NCBI RefSeq assembly: GCF_001649575.2
Contig: NC_051438.1
Span: 23,296,816-23,360,815 of the forward strand
Direction of reading: 5' to 3'
DNA length: 64,000 nt
Source of the DNA: Kryptolebias marmoratus
Taxonomy: Eukaryota; Chordata; Actinopteri; Cyprinodontiformes; Rivulidae
The notes under the pieces were generated by a model. That model ran no database searches. It was not told where the DNA came from and saw only the letters and a list, made by a program, of their open reading frames with translations. Below are positions 1 to 11,040 of the stretch, one piece after another. Made by a program: the position numbers and the translations under genes. The stretch's first letter is position 1, and each line of letters begins with the position of its first letter.

Positions 1-152
1 CAATCCAGAGGAACTGTCCCCGATGTCCACGCGATATTGCAGAGTCGCGTTAACCAACACAACCCTACAACATCCAGAGCCTTAAGGAACTCCGGACGAA
101 TCTCATCCACCCCCGGAGCCTTGCCACCGAGGAGCTTTTTAACCACCTCAGT
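1..152 (-). mobile_element. Rex3-like LINE, reverse transcriptase fragment (5'-truncated, runs off left edge)
   Basis: Read on the minus strand, this stretch is one uninterrupted frame of about 50 codons. It contains the conserved block just before the reverse transcriptase fingers of RTE-type LINEs: KKLLGGKAPGVDEIRPEFLK, then a WLTRL..IAW.SGTVPLD segment. The frame is still open at the window edge, where the W-Q-T-G-V-V motif would follow. Similarity stops sharply at 152, which I read as a 5' truncation at insertion; the 3' part of the element would lie left of position 1. The fragment has no stop codon and keeps several CpG sites, unlike the other Rex3-like pieces here, so it is probably the youngest. 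The assignment to Rex3 (RTE clade) comes from memory of the teleost family. RT homology is near certain; the family name is likely. Confidence 0.82.
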
Positions 153-3100
153 AATACGCAGAAGAAATTTATTTTTGACATTTCAAAGATACATGAGAAG
201 GAAGGAATAAATCTGGACCATATTGAAATCAAAACAGTTAAGGAAAAACTGAAAGAAAAAAAAACTGTTTTGATCAAAAATAAATAAATAAATAATAGTC
301 CTATCTGAGTAGCTCTCCAGCACTAATGTCCGACTGGTCTCTTAGGTTATTGCACCTGATAAATCATTCATTTTAATTGTGAGAGTCCATGTACTTTACC
401 TGATTGCCTGAAGAGTCAATCAAATAAATAAATAAATGTGTCAAATTTTTGTGTCACTTTCAAAAACTAGTAAATCAGATTGCTGTGAATTATATATATT
501 TATTTCCTTTATTTTAGTTTACTGTTGGTACCCAAGTGTTTCTACATTTTAATTTTTAATTATACAGTGGGGTCTAAAACAACTGGAAATTGATTCTTCA
601 TGTTTTATGGATAACCATTAAAACCATTGATGGATTTAAGTTGAAGTTATTGTTATTACAAGCCATTAAGTTCTTACAGATCCCCCTTAAAAATAAGGTT
701 GAGATGGATTTTTTTGATTGAGCTAAGTCAATGTCTGACAAAGTGAAAAGTAAGTCATATCATAGTCAGAGATTTGTCAACTCAGACCCCTAATTTGCAG
801 ACTTGTAGGAGAATTTTGACTGCAGTTACAATCAATATATGCTAGAAATAACTAAATATATAAGCTAAATAAGACTACAATTTAGGTTTGAGTTTCAGTT
901 TTACAGTAAAGATTGCGGTTATAAAAGATAAGGGCAACTTCAATTTCGTCCATGAATGGTTGGATTTCTAGTTTTCTGGTTTCTTTGCTTCCACACCTTT
1001 TCCTGATAGTTTATCTTGGTAAGCTGCTGCACGATTATCCTTCTCGAAACTGGCTCTCCTCTGTTCATTGTGTAGCACATATCACAGAAACCTTCTTTTA
1101 CTGTTCATACACTTTTTTTTCCCCAAATCACTCTTTAAAGCTGCATCCACTTTTAATGACTTAGAGCTGTAGCCCTTCCTTGTCTGTCACAGAAGGGCTT
1201 TTAACAAGGTCCTCCAACCCTTTTGCTCTTTTCTCTTCATGCTGCCACCACTTTCTTCTTTTTCCCCTTGTAATTTTGCCTTTCTCTGAGGGTAGACTGT
1301 GCAGGTGTCTGAATAATGTAGAACAGGAAAGGGAAGTGGTTTCCTTTTATTAAATTGGAACCTGCACATTTTTCACCCAGCTTTAGGCCCTAGTTGAAAC
1401 AAATTGCTCTGAATGTGAATTTGCTTGATGTACAGGTGATGTAATGAATATAAATGTTACCTCGATCAGTCATAGCATTAGAAACAACTGTTTGATGTGC
1501 AGCTTCTCCTTGTTCCACAAGAAACAACTCTCACCTATTGAGGTATGGACTCTGAAGGTGACTCTGAAGCGGTCCTGTGGCATCAGATCCTCTGAATCTT
1601 GCAATCTATGATTTCATTTCTTTTTATTATTGCGTCACATTAATGCTCAGTCAGATTGTGACCTTGACAATTTGGAGACTAAGAAAAAATCTTGACCTTT
1701 GTCATTATTTTATTTTGGAACAAATTTGCATATTGTCAGCGTATAGCATGGTTGCTGAAAAGAAAATGTCACACAAAAGTGTTTTTATTGTTTTGTATCA
1801 ACATCTCACATGTTCAAATTTTTGACAGGTCTTATGCTTTGCAGACAATCGAACATGGCATGACTACTTCTATCAGGTTATCTTCACTTCCACAGGCAGA
1901 AGGACACACAAGCATGTTTACACACTTTAAGTTTAGGCTTTGGACTTTTTTAAAATATATTTTTGGTTGGTAAGACACTTTGAGGCATTGCCAGGATCTT
2001 GGAACATTATTATAATCGTTTAAAAAGTATTTGTGGTAAGAAGAGACAGATAATTTATTTTACATTAACATGTTCAAAACAATGGTGGTTCCAGCCACTG
2101 GAAACAAATATCTTGCCACCCCAGTTGCCACTATATTTCCAGAATAGTTCATATAGCTTTGTACATTTTTTACAATGTTTAAGGGTAAAAACATCTCCAC
2201 AGAACTTCATTTTTATCCTAGCTTAATAATGTACATCAGCACACACACACCTCTTTAACTTCAAAATGGTTTTACTTGCCGACCAGATCTGAAAATGTCA
2301 CCAGCAGAGACAGCCTGGAAGGCTATTTCACTACCCCTGGAGTGGCAGGTGGCAGGTGAAGTGGATCCATTTCTTTACCAGATAATAGCTACAATAAATT
2401 TTGCAGCAATAAATTTTAACCCCTATGCTGGAAACTCAAATCACACCTTTGCCACCCTAAGAAAAACTCTCTAGATTTGCCACTGACTCAGCACTGATCA
2501 ATCATCTGAACACAAAAGTCCTCTTAAAATAAGGTTAGCCTTCATGATCATTTGTGTTTTGAGTATGTTCCAGTTTGAGATATTGTCTAACTATCTTGAA
2601 TTGTTATAGATTTGTATTTGTAAGTTTTGGAAATACTTGTACTTGTAAATGATGTCCTTGTTATAAAAATGTTTTAAGAACCACTGAGCCCAAAACCCTG
2701 GGTGAGAATATCTTTCTACAAGAAAAGTTATTTTTTGCTTTTAGATGAGGAAGCATTAATTTGCTGCTGCAGTAACAAGAAACAGGCTTCTCAACCTTCC
2801 CCAGCCCCACCTGCATATTCTTGTTTTATAAATCCTTCTAATCCACGATAGAACCAAGCTGTCAACAATTATTAGCCCTGTATGGGTATTTTTTGTTTTC
2901 TTCCATTCCCACCTTATAGTACACAAAAGTATTTGCTCTGCTAGGCATAAACGGTATATATAGATAATGTAAAGCAGAGGAAACTGAGTCATCATGGGTT
3001 TGATTTTTATTTATATTATTCATCATGTTTATTTTAATATAGTAATAGCTCTTTTATTCAATATTATTTCTTCAGAAAATAGGCTACACAAAAAAGGTTT

Positions 3101-3176
3101 GGGTCAGCAAACCTCACTCTACAAGCCTAACAATGCCTTTGGTATATACTTTAATTCTTGAAAAATACAGCATATA

Positions 3177-3181
<5 letters not shown>
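153..3181. other. AT-rich non-coding DNA, no gene seen
   Basis: Frames are short (93 codons at most) and unlike known proteins. Short AAAT runs lie at about 280-296 and 421-436. At 565-574 there is TACAGTGGGG, a typical start of Tc1-type inverted repeats in fish, but I could not find a matching right end. Around 2280-2480 two AATAAA-type signals sit next to a purine-rich patch that could be an old repeat; I cannot name it. Confidence 0.6.

Positions 3182-3217
<36 letters not shown>
3182..3217. repeat. TA dinucleotide microsatellite, 18 units
   Basis: An uninterrupted TA run of 36 bp ends eight bases before the histone H3 fragment. The chimeric insert may have landed at the edge of this TA-rich site, as LINE endonucleases favour AT-rich targets. 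Confidence 0.95.
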
Positions 3218-3219
<2 letters not shown>

Positions 3220-3224
3220 TCATC

Positions 3225-3359
3225 CAGAAGCTGCCCTTCTAGCACCTGGTCCAGGAGATCGTCCAGGACTTCAAGACCGATCTATGCTTCCAGAACTCGG
3301 CCGTTATGGCTCTGCAGGAGGCCAGCGAGGCTTACCTGATGGGACTCTTTGAGGACACC
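3225..3359 (+). pseudogene. H3: Histone H3 fragment, codons 63-107, with internal stop
   Basis: The frame starting at CAG 3225 matches the core of histone H3 from residue 63 to 107: 37 of 45 residues agree with the vertebrate protein by my count. Conserved stretches include [18 protein letters not shown] and GLFEDT. SAVM (residues 87-90) and S96 point to a replication-dependent H3.2-type parent, not H3.3 (which has AAIG). It is dead: codon 68 is TAG, and other changes are R63Q, R69H, R72Q, A75V, R83C, S86N and V101M. Four arginine losses (63, 69, 72, 83) each fit one CpG transition. There is no start codon, N-terminal tail, C-terminal alpha-3 part, or histone stem-loop. Homology stops at about 3359, where LINE sequence in the same orientation begins. 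Confidence 0.92.
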
Positions 3360-3362
3360 AGG

Positions 3363-3525
3363 ACTGAGGACAAATCGGGACAGACCACTACAAGTGACCC
3401 TTCCTGCCCACAGCCATCAACTCTTTAACAAAACCAGGATTATGAGCTACAACAACATTTAATTTCCATTTGGGATTAATAAAGTATTTTTGAATTGAAT
3501 TGAATTGAATTAAATTGAATATACA
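3363..3525 (+). mobile_element. LINE 3' end (L2/CR1-like) with GAATT tail, fused to H3 fragment
   Basis: Around 3399-3435 one frame reads [12 protein letters not shown], like the extreme C-terminus of ORF2 in CR1/L2-type fish LINEs (RSFLP.AI..L). It is followed by AATTTCCATTTGGGATTAAT and AAAGTATTT, the standard 3' end of such elements in teleosts, then a degenerate (GAATT)n tail to about 3525. Only the last 160 bp or so are present. The orientation matches the H3 fragment, which ends three bases earlier. The exact LINE subfamily is not determined. Confidence 0.65.
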
Positions 3526-4564
3526 TACATGTGATCTCTATATATACTCTAATAAAGGTTAACAACCCAAATGTATTAATGTTATTAGCAAATAATCTGG
3601 AATATTTAAGCAGTCTACAATGTGGCTTGCCTACTCTAATGCTAGATTCAGTCTTGATTCAATAATGTAAATCATGCAATTAGGATTTCATCTTGAGATA
3701 TCTTTTTGTAGAAAAAAAGGAATATTTAAACAGTCTTTTTAATATTGCTAACATTTGTCAGATAATGGAAACCAGTTTATAACATATCTGATAAACCAGG
3801 TCTTGGCTGGAGTAAAGAACACCACTGGAGAATCATTTCTTTCTTTCTTTTTTCCCCTTGCATGCTGCCTGTGTCACTGATTGCACAAAGGCGTCCCTAT
3901 TGTAATCAGTGACAAAAGCACACATGCACTCTGTGAACAGTAAAATCCCCTCATGCTTGATGAAAGTGCTCATTATTCCTTCATGCAACAAGTGCAAAAA
4001 CAAAATGATTGATTTTTCAAATTCCCACAGATTTACAGGAAGCTTAAACTTATAAAAATGCTATGCTTTGGATTGTTTGCTTGTAGTTAGCATGCTGATC
4101 ATGTTCATCCATGAGTGATGTATTTTCCACAGTCATACAGTACATAATGTGGTAGTAATGAATGAATAAAAAAGAAATAGTTTAACCTAAAGATCTATGT
4201 GTCTTAAAATAAAAATCTAATAAATATAGAGCTTGACTGGTTCTTTTAGGTCTTCAATATCAATTCCTAGAATTCAGGTTTTATTTCATTTCAGTAGTAC
4301 AATCAGGAACAAAAGAGAAGATCAGATATACCCTGGATATCTTTAATGCAAAATAAATAATGACGTTCAGGGGTTTCATGTCATTGTTCAACTTTTTCGT
4401 CTTCACAAGCATCAAATCCTGGATTTGTTTTGTTTTAGTGTTGCATGGTGTCTCTGATGGGATCATAAGCTGTTGTTTGGCATTGATTCACCAAAAGCAG
4501 ATGGGAAAAACAATACTAAACACTAAAAGCAAATGATCCAGCACTATTCTTAAGTGTATACTAA

Positions 4565-4565
<1 letters not shown>
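3526..4565. other. AT-rich non-coding DNA
   Basis: No frame longer than 61 codons and no recognisable repeat beyond a short CTTT run at 3837-3850. It separates the chimeric retrocopy from the long TA microsatellite. Confidence 0.6.

Positions 4566-4637
<72 letters not shown>
4566..4637. repeat. TA dinucleotide microsatellite, 36 units
   Basis: A perfect TA run of 72 bp, the longest dinucleotide array in the window. Arrays of this length are usually polymorphic and can form cruciforms; assembly length may be unreliable. Confidence 0.97.
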
Positions 4638-4638
<1 letters not shown>

Positions 4639-6869
4639 CAATACTCTTAAAAAAAGGACTTGGCTCAGAAGTCAGCAAAGGCTGCTAGGAGATTTATACG
4701 TGTTTTTGAGCTGACTGACATCCATTTGTAATGCCATAGCTGCCTAAAAATGATGGATATCAGTCTTAAATAATTAGTCAAGCAGTATAAAAATGTTCCT
4801 GTAGAACAGGTAAAAAAAATTGTCCATTTCGATAAATTTTAATATTAATTAAAAAATGATTTACTAAAATAATTATAAGAAAATCGATCTCTGATCCTGA
4901 TCATAGGAATTAGGCATCTCTATATATTGGTGTTTCGTTAAAGGGTGAGGGCCTTTTGGCTCAGGGCTAGGGTCAGGGTCTCCTTAGGGTTTAAAGAAAA
5001 ATAACTGAAAGTACATGCATACATACTTTTGCATTTGTGGATTATATAAATAGATTGCAGAAGCATACATCAGTTAAGATGAGAGCAAATGTTGGTGTAC
5101 ATTCATAGATGGGTAGAGATCTGTTATCCTTGAGTTTTTATCAGTATTCACAACGAGCAAGGAAATTAAAGCCAACTAAACTACCTCAGGCTCCCTGCAT
5201 TTCAATTACAGACAGTATAAAAGAGTTATTGATCCATAGCAGATGAGACACGCAGAAACAGAGAGATTTTTAAATACTCATCAGTCGTCACACTCATAAC
5301 GTTTGGTAGATTTGTTCTTTAATTGATTTCTAGAAAGAGGCAAATGCCTGCAAGCTCCAGCAGACAAGTAAAACAGTTCAGAGTTGGGGTGTGTAGAAAT
5401 ACAATCCCTCATGTTCATCCCCTCTGTTCTGTTTCTTTTTGTTATTGGTATCATTCTGCAGTGTTCTCCTAGAAAGCCCCAGTTGTTTCTTGTACTCCAT
5501 CATCATCAAGATGCAGCACAGAGCAGGGAGGAGCAGCTGCTCACATTCATTCAGAGGTCCACCTGAACATGATAAATGTGAAAAAGTCCTAGTTCATGCC
5601 TAAACCTCAGAGACTCCCTCCTGCAAGCCACTTCTCACTCTGCACCACCTCCACCTTCTTTTCCAATTGGTTTGAGCAGTGGGTTCCAATGTGTTCAGTT
5701 GACCGTGCAGCATAGAGGTCAACTCACTATCTCCCTGATATGTCAGAGTTTTTAAGCGACTGCCAATCTTTACTCTTGGAGATTTGAAAACTGTAAGGTG
5801 TAGAATGACTAAAGGAAAGCAATATGAGAACAAATGATTGCAAAGAGACAAAGACAGATTAAAAAAAAAGAATAAAGGAACCACAAAAAGATGTAAAATT
5901 ATATTAGAGATTTAAAATTGGTTTGTAATATTAAAAGCTCCAACCCAAAGAGCCTCTCTGTGTGTAATACTTTTCTCTCTCTCTTATTCTGAGTGGTCCA
6001 GTCTTACTATTGTAGAAGGAGGGATAGAGGTTTCACATGTCTGTACCCAGGGGCCTGTTGTTTCCCCATTCAGTCATGTTTTTTGTACATCCTTGCTTCT
6101 CTTCTTGTCCCTGTATCTTTTCTGCCAGGCTCCCACTCCCCTCCTCCTCCTAGTATCTCTTGTAATGTCAGATGGTCCTTGTGAAATGGGACAGATCACA
6201 GAGGATTTCTATCTATCTGACCCCGACTTGCCCTTCATCTTCCTCTCACAGCTTGATCTATCCCACATAAGTGCTTTTTATTGTTGTTTAGCAGCTGGTT
6301 CTTGGCCCACGGCTCTACTTTTCTCTCTCCGCCCCTCTCATTATTGGTATAAGCCACACTCTGTTGGGAGTAAGCCAACATATTTTTCAGTACAATTTTT
6401 TTATTGTTGCATGAGAAACACCTCTAAGCCCAAATATTGTGAGGAAGCATCATAAGGTGAGGGTTATTTATAACAAAATTAAGTTGTGTGGTATTCTCTT
6501 GGATGTAGCAATCCTCTGTCTACTCATGAAATAATCATTTTAAGCTCTTAAATGGCTTCTATCAAAGAAAACTGCAGCTCCTATCTTGAAACTGTATTTT
6601 GATGCTTCAGAAGTGTGGCAGAATTATTCAGACACTCCAGCTGTTCCTCAATTCCTAATTTAGCTGCCTCTATTTCTTCTTGACCTTTTAGAAATACTTT
6701 GCTTCAAAACAATGTCTGCTCTTTCTTGTCTTGTCTTCAGTGGCAAATGTTTTAAATAACCTGTTCTTTCTGCTATATCATACATAATTATAAATATACA
6801 TTAATTATCACTTATATGTTGAGTGAAAAACAGTAACTTTGTTACAGTGACACCTGGTAGTGAGCATAA
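4638..6869. other. AT-rich non-coding DNA
   Basis: The longest frame is 120 codons (6093-6455, plus), hydrophobic and without a known domain. A short G-rich patch at 4943-4992 has repeated CAGGG/TAGGG words. Nothing else stands out before the CATC array. Confidence 0.55.
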
Positions 6870-6966
6870 CATCCATCCATCCATCCATCCATCCATCCAT
6901 CCATCCATCCATCCATCCATCCATCCATCCATCCATCCATCCATCCATCCATCCATCCATCCATCC
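6870..6966 (-). repeat. CATC tetranucleotide microsatellite, 24 units, at LINE tail
   Basis: Twenty-four perfect ATCC units follow an initial C. This is GGAT/GATG on the minus strand, which is the tail motif of Rex3-type elements, so the array most likely grew from the element's own tail. The His-Pro-Ser-Ile and Trp-Met-Asp-Gly reading frames across it are an artefact of the repeat. Confidence 0.95.
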
Positions 6967-7452
6967 CCTACTGCAGATAAGATACCATGAGATCAACACC
7001 ACTTCCTTCTCCCCAGCTGCCTCATCCAGGAATAATCTAAAGTGTTCCTTAACCATCTGTGGGATATAATCTCTCCAGCAAGTCTAAAGTCTGCCCCAAT
7101 TCCTCCTCCCGATCACACAAGTCCAAATCAGCATCTAGAAGCCATCTTGACCAGATGCTCAAACAACCTTAACTGGCTCCTTACAATGCATAGAAGCAGC
7201 AATTCTACTCTGAGCTCCTACTCTTCACCCTATCCCTGAGGGAGAGTCTTGCCACCCTGCAGAAAAAGTTCATTTCACTTGCTTGTATTCATGATGTTAT
7301 TGTTTGTGTTTCTAGCCACAGCTCATGGCCATAAGTGATGGCTAGAATGTAGATTGACAAGTAAACTGACAGCTTTGTCTTTGGGCTCAGTTCGTTCGTC
7401 AACCCACCACACTGGCACAGCATGTACATCACTGCAAACACTGCCAAAATCC
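6870..7452 (-). mobile_element. Rex3-like LINE 3' end, 5'-truncated, with expanded CATC tail
   Basis: Read on the minus strand this is about 490 bp of the Rex3-like ORF C-terminal region followed by the 3' tail. It lies collinear along its length with the same consensus region as the copies at 17535-18187. Landmarks on the plus strand are AGCTCATGGCCATAAGTGA (7320-7338), TTTGGGCTCAGTTCG (7381-7395) and TACATCACTGCAAACACTGC (7425-7444). Similarity ends near 7452, the 5' truncation point. The frame is broken by many substitutions and indels, so nothing is encoded. Target duplications were not identified. Confidence 0.8.
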
Positions 7453-10400
7453 AAAATGGATCTATACAAATTTATTTTTAAGTATTTGGATGGGAATTAT
7501 TTTAAGTAAGATATTCTGTCCTTGAATTTTTTGTGTTAAAAAGATAAATATGTAAATAAAAAAACAAAGATGAGCAGTGGAATAGGGATGTATCCTACTA
7601 AAAATGGTCTGAGAATGGAAAACTGATGAACCGTACTCATTTGAACTTCTTGTCCTTGTTTTTTTATTCCCCCTTTCATTTTCTTTTCTTGTACCTGTAT
7701 GTCTTTGTCATCGTCCATTTTTCTCTTAGTGGCTTGTGCAGTTGTGACTTTTAATCTCTGGCAGCTTTTGTGGCACAGCTCTTGTTCATATCATCAGTAC
7801 CTCACAGTCATACAATGGCTTTCTTCTCACACATCACCAAAGACAAATAACACTTCTTTCTGTCAAATGGGAAAGAGTCCAGATTGATATTAGTTGATTT
7901 GGCTTACTTACAATCTGCATATTTTTCTTCATCGGAACCAGACAACAGCACAATAAACCTGGCCTGATCTGAAGCATATTCTTCTCAGATACATTATATA
8001 GATAATTAAATATGTGTGTTTCACTTTAATGGTGCAAATGTAGCACAAAATCACAATGAGATAAATGCAGACTGGCTTTGGTCAACAATCTGTTAAAATG
8101 GTTTCTGTAGGTTTCCTCTATACTCAAACATAGTGTTGTATATTAACCTGAAATATGATAATGTTTAATGAGGTTCTTAATGTAACAAAGGTCATCTGTA
8201 TTCTCTGTTGAAATAATGAGAAGTGACACTACAGAAAACATTGGGAGGATCTGTAAAAAATAAACAATTGGGATGATTGCTGCTGCTGTATCTTGCATTT
8301 ACTTGTAGAGGCTTTTTTCCCCCTGTCAAGTGTTCTTATTAAAACTAATGAGATGTTGTGTTGTGCTGTATTTTTTTTTCAAAAAGAACAGATATCTGAC
8401 CACCACTGAGTGCTCTGACACACCACTGTCTTAGCTTTAAATAATGCACATTTTGAATATTATTGTCAAAGGTAAAACAATAAAATACTCAAGAATGCAC
8501 AGAATTTGATTCCTAACTTCAGTTTTTACAGCTTGAGCTCTTTTTTTTATCACAAAAGCTTGTTTTATTCTGGCATTGTTGTTTTAAACACCTTTAGAAG
8601 TTCTTTGTTACATCTCTGCGGGAAAAGGGTAAAACAGTGCCATAGAAAGCCCATTTAAATCCAATCATTGCACTCTGACTGACATTAATTGTGGTGTAAT
8701 CCTTTACTCCTCATTGCTTTTTCATTTAGTGGTTCTTTAAATCTTCTTCTTGGGACATTTTGCTGTCATTCATCTTCTCACATCTTTCCATCAAAGTCTT
8801 TTAGTTCTTGCTGCACACATTTATTCAAAGCTCCAGTCATTCATTGCACCAGCAGAAGAAAGGTCAACTGTTAAAACAACAACAATGCCCTTCATTCTGA
8901 CAGGTTTAACGGGTAAAGCAGCTGACCATAGCTACACACTTCATGGAGCATCCAGGTAGTGTATCACTCTGTTTTGACAGATGATGACAGACTAGCGACA
9001 TGGATGGACCACCAGGAGGTAATGCTCATGTTGTATATTTTTGGGGATGATGATGTACTTTTTGTCTGGCTAGGTCAATGTACTGAATTTCTCCATCACA
9101 TTTTGTGACACATAGCAGTCTCTCATATGTCTGCCACAGATGATGAACAGTTGTGTGTTCATGTGTATGAGTTGCCTTCAGGAACCACAAAGTGTCATTC
9201 ACTCTTTGTCCAACCTTGCGTTGTCAATGCAGCTTGCAGGAGAGATGGGAATTGCCAGCAGCTGTGTTTACACCAGTATTCTTTTAAAGGTAAACTCACC
9301 AAATATAATATTTTTACCTTTAAAGTATAAAAAAACAAGACATATGTTTTTTCTAATATTAGGAAATACCAAGATCATATATTTGAAGAACCATACCCCT
9401 CCATTTCACCAACCTAATGGGCAAACTCCAGCAAAAGGAGAGAAAAAAACCCAATACAAATTAACTGTGGGAGACTTAAGTTTCACACAGAGTTGATTCC
9501 AATCAAATAATAATGATAAATAAAGGTTTCTGAAAGCATCATTGAAGTTTATCAGCTCTTTTCAGATTTTTTGGGATGTCTTAGTTTGCCTTATTGTAGA
9601 TGGCGTACATCTCTAACTTCTGCAATTCCTTCATCCCACTATTTGTGGTTACCGAGTACATATACTGAGCACAGAAAGGATGGAATGAAATAAGAAGTCT
9701 AGTCAGGTAACTTATGTTTGAGACATTTTACCCACTGGCATTTCTGTTGGAACTTCTCATCCGCAACCCCCTGTGCTGTGATTAGGAGTGCTGAAGACTA
9801 CAGTAGAATTAGATGTTCTCAGCTATTACAAGGAAACACAATTAAAATTTCCTAATAGTTTTTCAGCTCACTCTTTTTTTGTCCAAATTAAAGGCTTACT
9901 TTGTGACAGCCTACTGGTTGAAGTGGATGACCAAATAATGAGTTAATTGCTCTTGTGAAAAAGCTGCAATTTCTTTTTATTGGTAGATGGATTGCAGTGC
10001 ACCCATTAGGTGAAGTACAGATCCATTACACTGCAACACCATCTGCAGTCCACTGTGCTAACTGATGGAGGTGTCTGTAAAATGCATTGATCTATCTTTC
10101 ACTTGCTTTACGTGACTATAGAGAGATGCAGTACAATGAAAACTCACTGAGCCCGTACAATCACATATTAATACAAACGTCGGAGCTCTTAGTACAGGGG
10201 GGCTTTTATGGAGCTTTAGCAGACTCTAATGTCGCAAGGAATCAATATTAAAGGAGGCATCACATTTTTCTTGCCTGTTTTTTGTCTCTCCTTGCAAACT
10301 CTTGAGAACAAAAACAAAAATCATTTGTGAATATTGGACATCTAGTCTGAAATGTTTCTATATTTCCTGTAAAACTGAACTGTTAAACACAAGGGATGCC

Positions 10401-11040
10401 AAAGTTATTCTCACTTTTCCCAAGGTTTTGCACACACTTTCACCATCAATCATAAATGCTACCTTCAAGTTTGACAGTAAAAGATGAAATACTCCAGATG
10501 ATTTCACTTCTCCAAGGTATCTCATTCTTTTCATGTTATACCTCACACAATCTGATTTACTTTGCTCTCACCATTGATGAAGCAACTTTATGATAAGTTT
10601 GTGCAGCCTTTTGAAAACTAGAATTTTACAATTTGGCTTTATAGGATTTAACACTAGATATTTCTACCCATATATGTACAACATATTTAATCATTGTTTA
10701 ATTTCCAAGGTAAAACAGAAAACTTTTATTTATTTAAACACTGATGCCAGCTCCAGGTTTTTCTTAATAACATCTGAAATAAAACTGCTGCTTGCTGACA
10801 CTGACAACACCAGAATCAAGTTTCCCACACTGTAAGACCATTCAGTACATCCTGCTGACAAATGGTTAGAGTTGAACACATGAAGCTGAAGAAAAGTGAA
10901 AATTGCTGGTTGCGGTTGCACAAAACTTTAACTTGAACATGTCTGAACTTTTGTTTTCTAACCCTGTAACTTGTCAGCTCGGTCTGTCTTTTTTTCTGTC
11001 TGAGAACTCAGAGACCATTGATGTTATTCTCTACAGTTTC
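7453..11040. other. AT-rich non-coding DNA
   Basis: Longest frame 118 codons (9140-9496, plus), no domain recognised. Apart from the hairpin at 9283-9324 I see only short homopolymers and scattered AT-rich words. Confidence 0.55.
9283..9324. repeat. Perfect 12-bp inverted repeat with 18-nt loop
   Basis: TTTAAAGGTAAA at 9283-9294 is followed by its exact reverse complement at 9313-9324. The loop is AT-rich. There is no flanking duplication that would prove a mobile element, and no function is evident. Confidence 0.8.

Noticed and set aside
565..800. Possible Tc1-type miniature element starting TACAGTGGGG
   Set aside because: The opposite inverted repeat could not be found; one 10-bp motif is too little.
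4943..4992. Telomere-like TAGGG words
   Set aside because: Irregular and not a TTAGGG array.
6808..7069. Frames with HPSI and WMDG peptide repeats on the two strands
   Set aside because: Direct translation of the CATC microsatellite.
9127..9330. 67-codon cysteine-containing frame ending near a GT donor-like site
   Set aside because: No acceptor, no known domain, and the overlapping frame is equally open.
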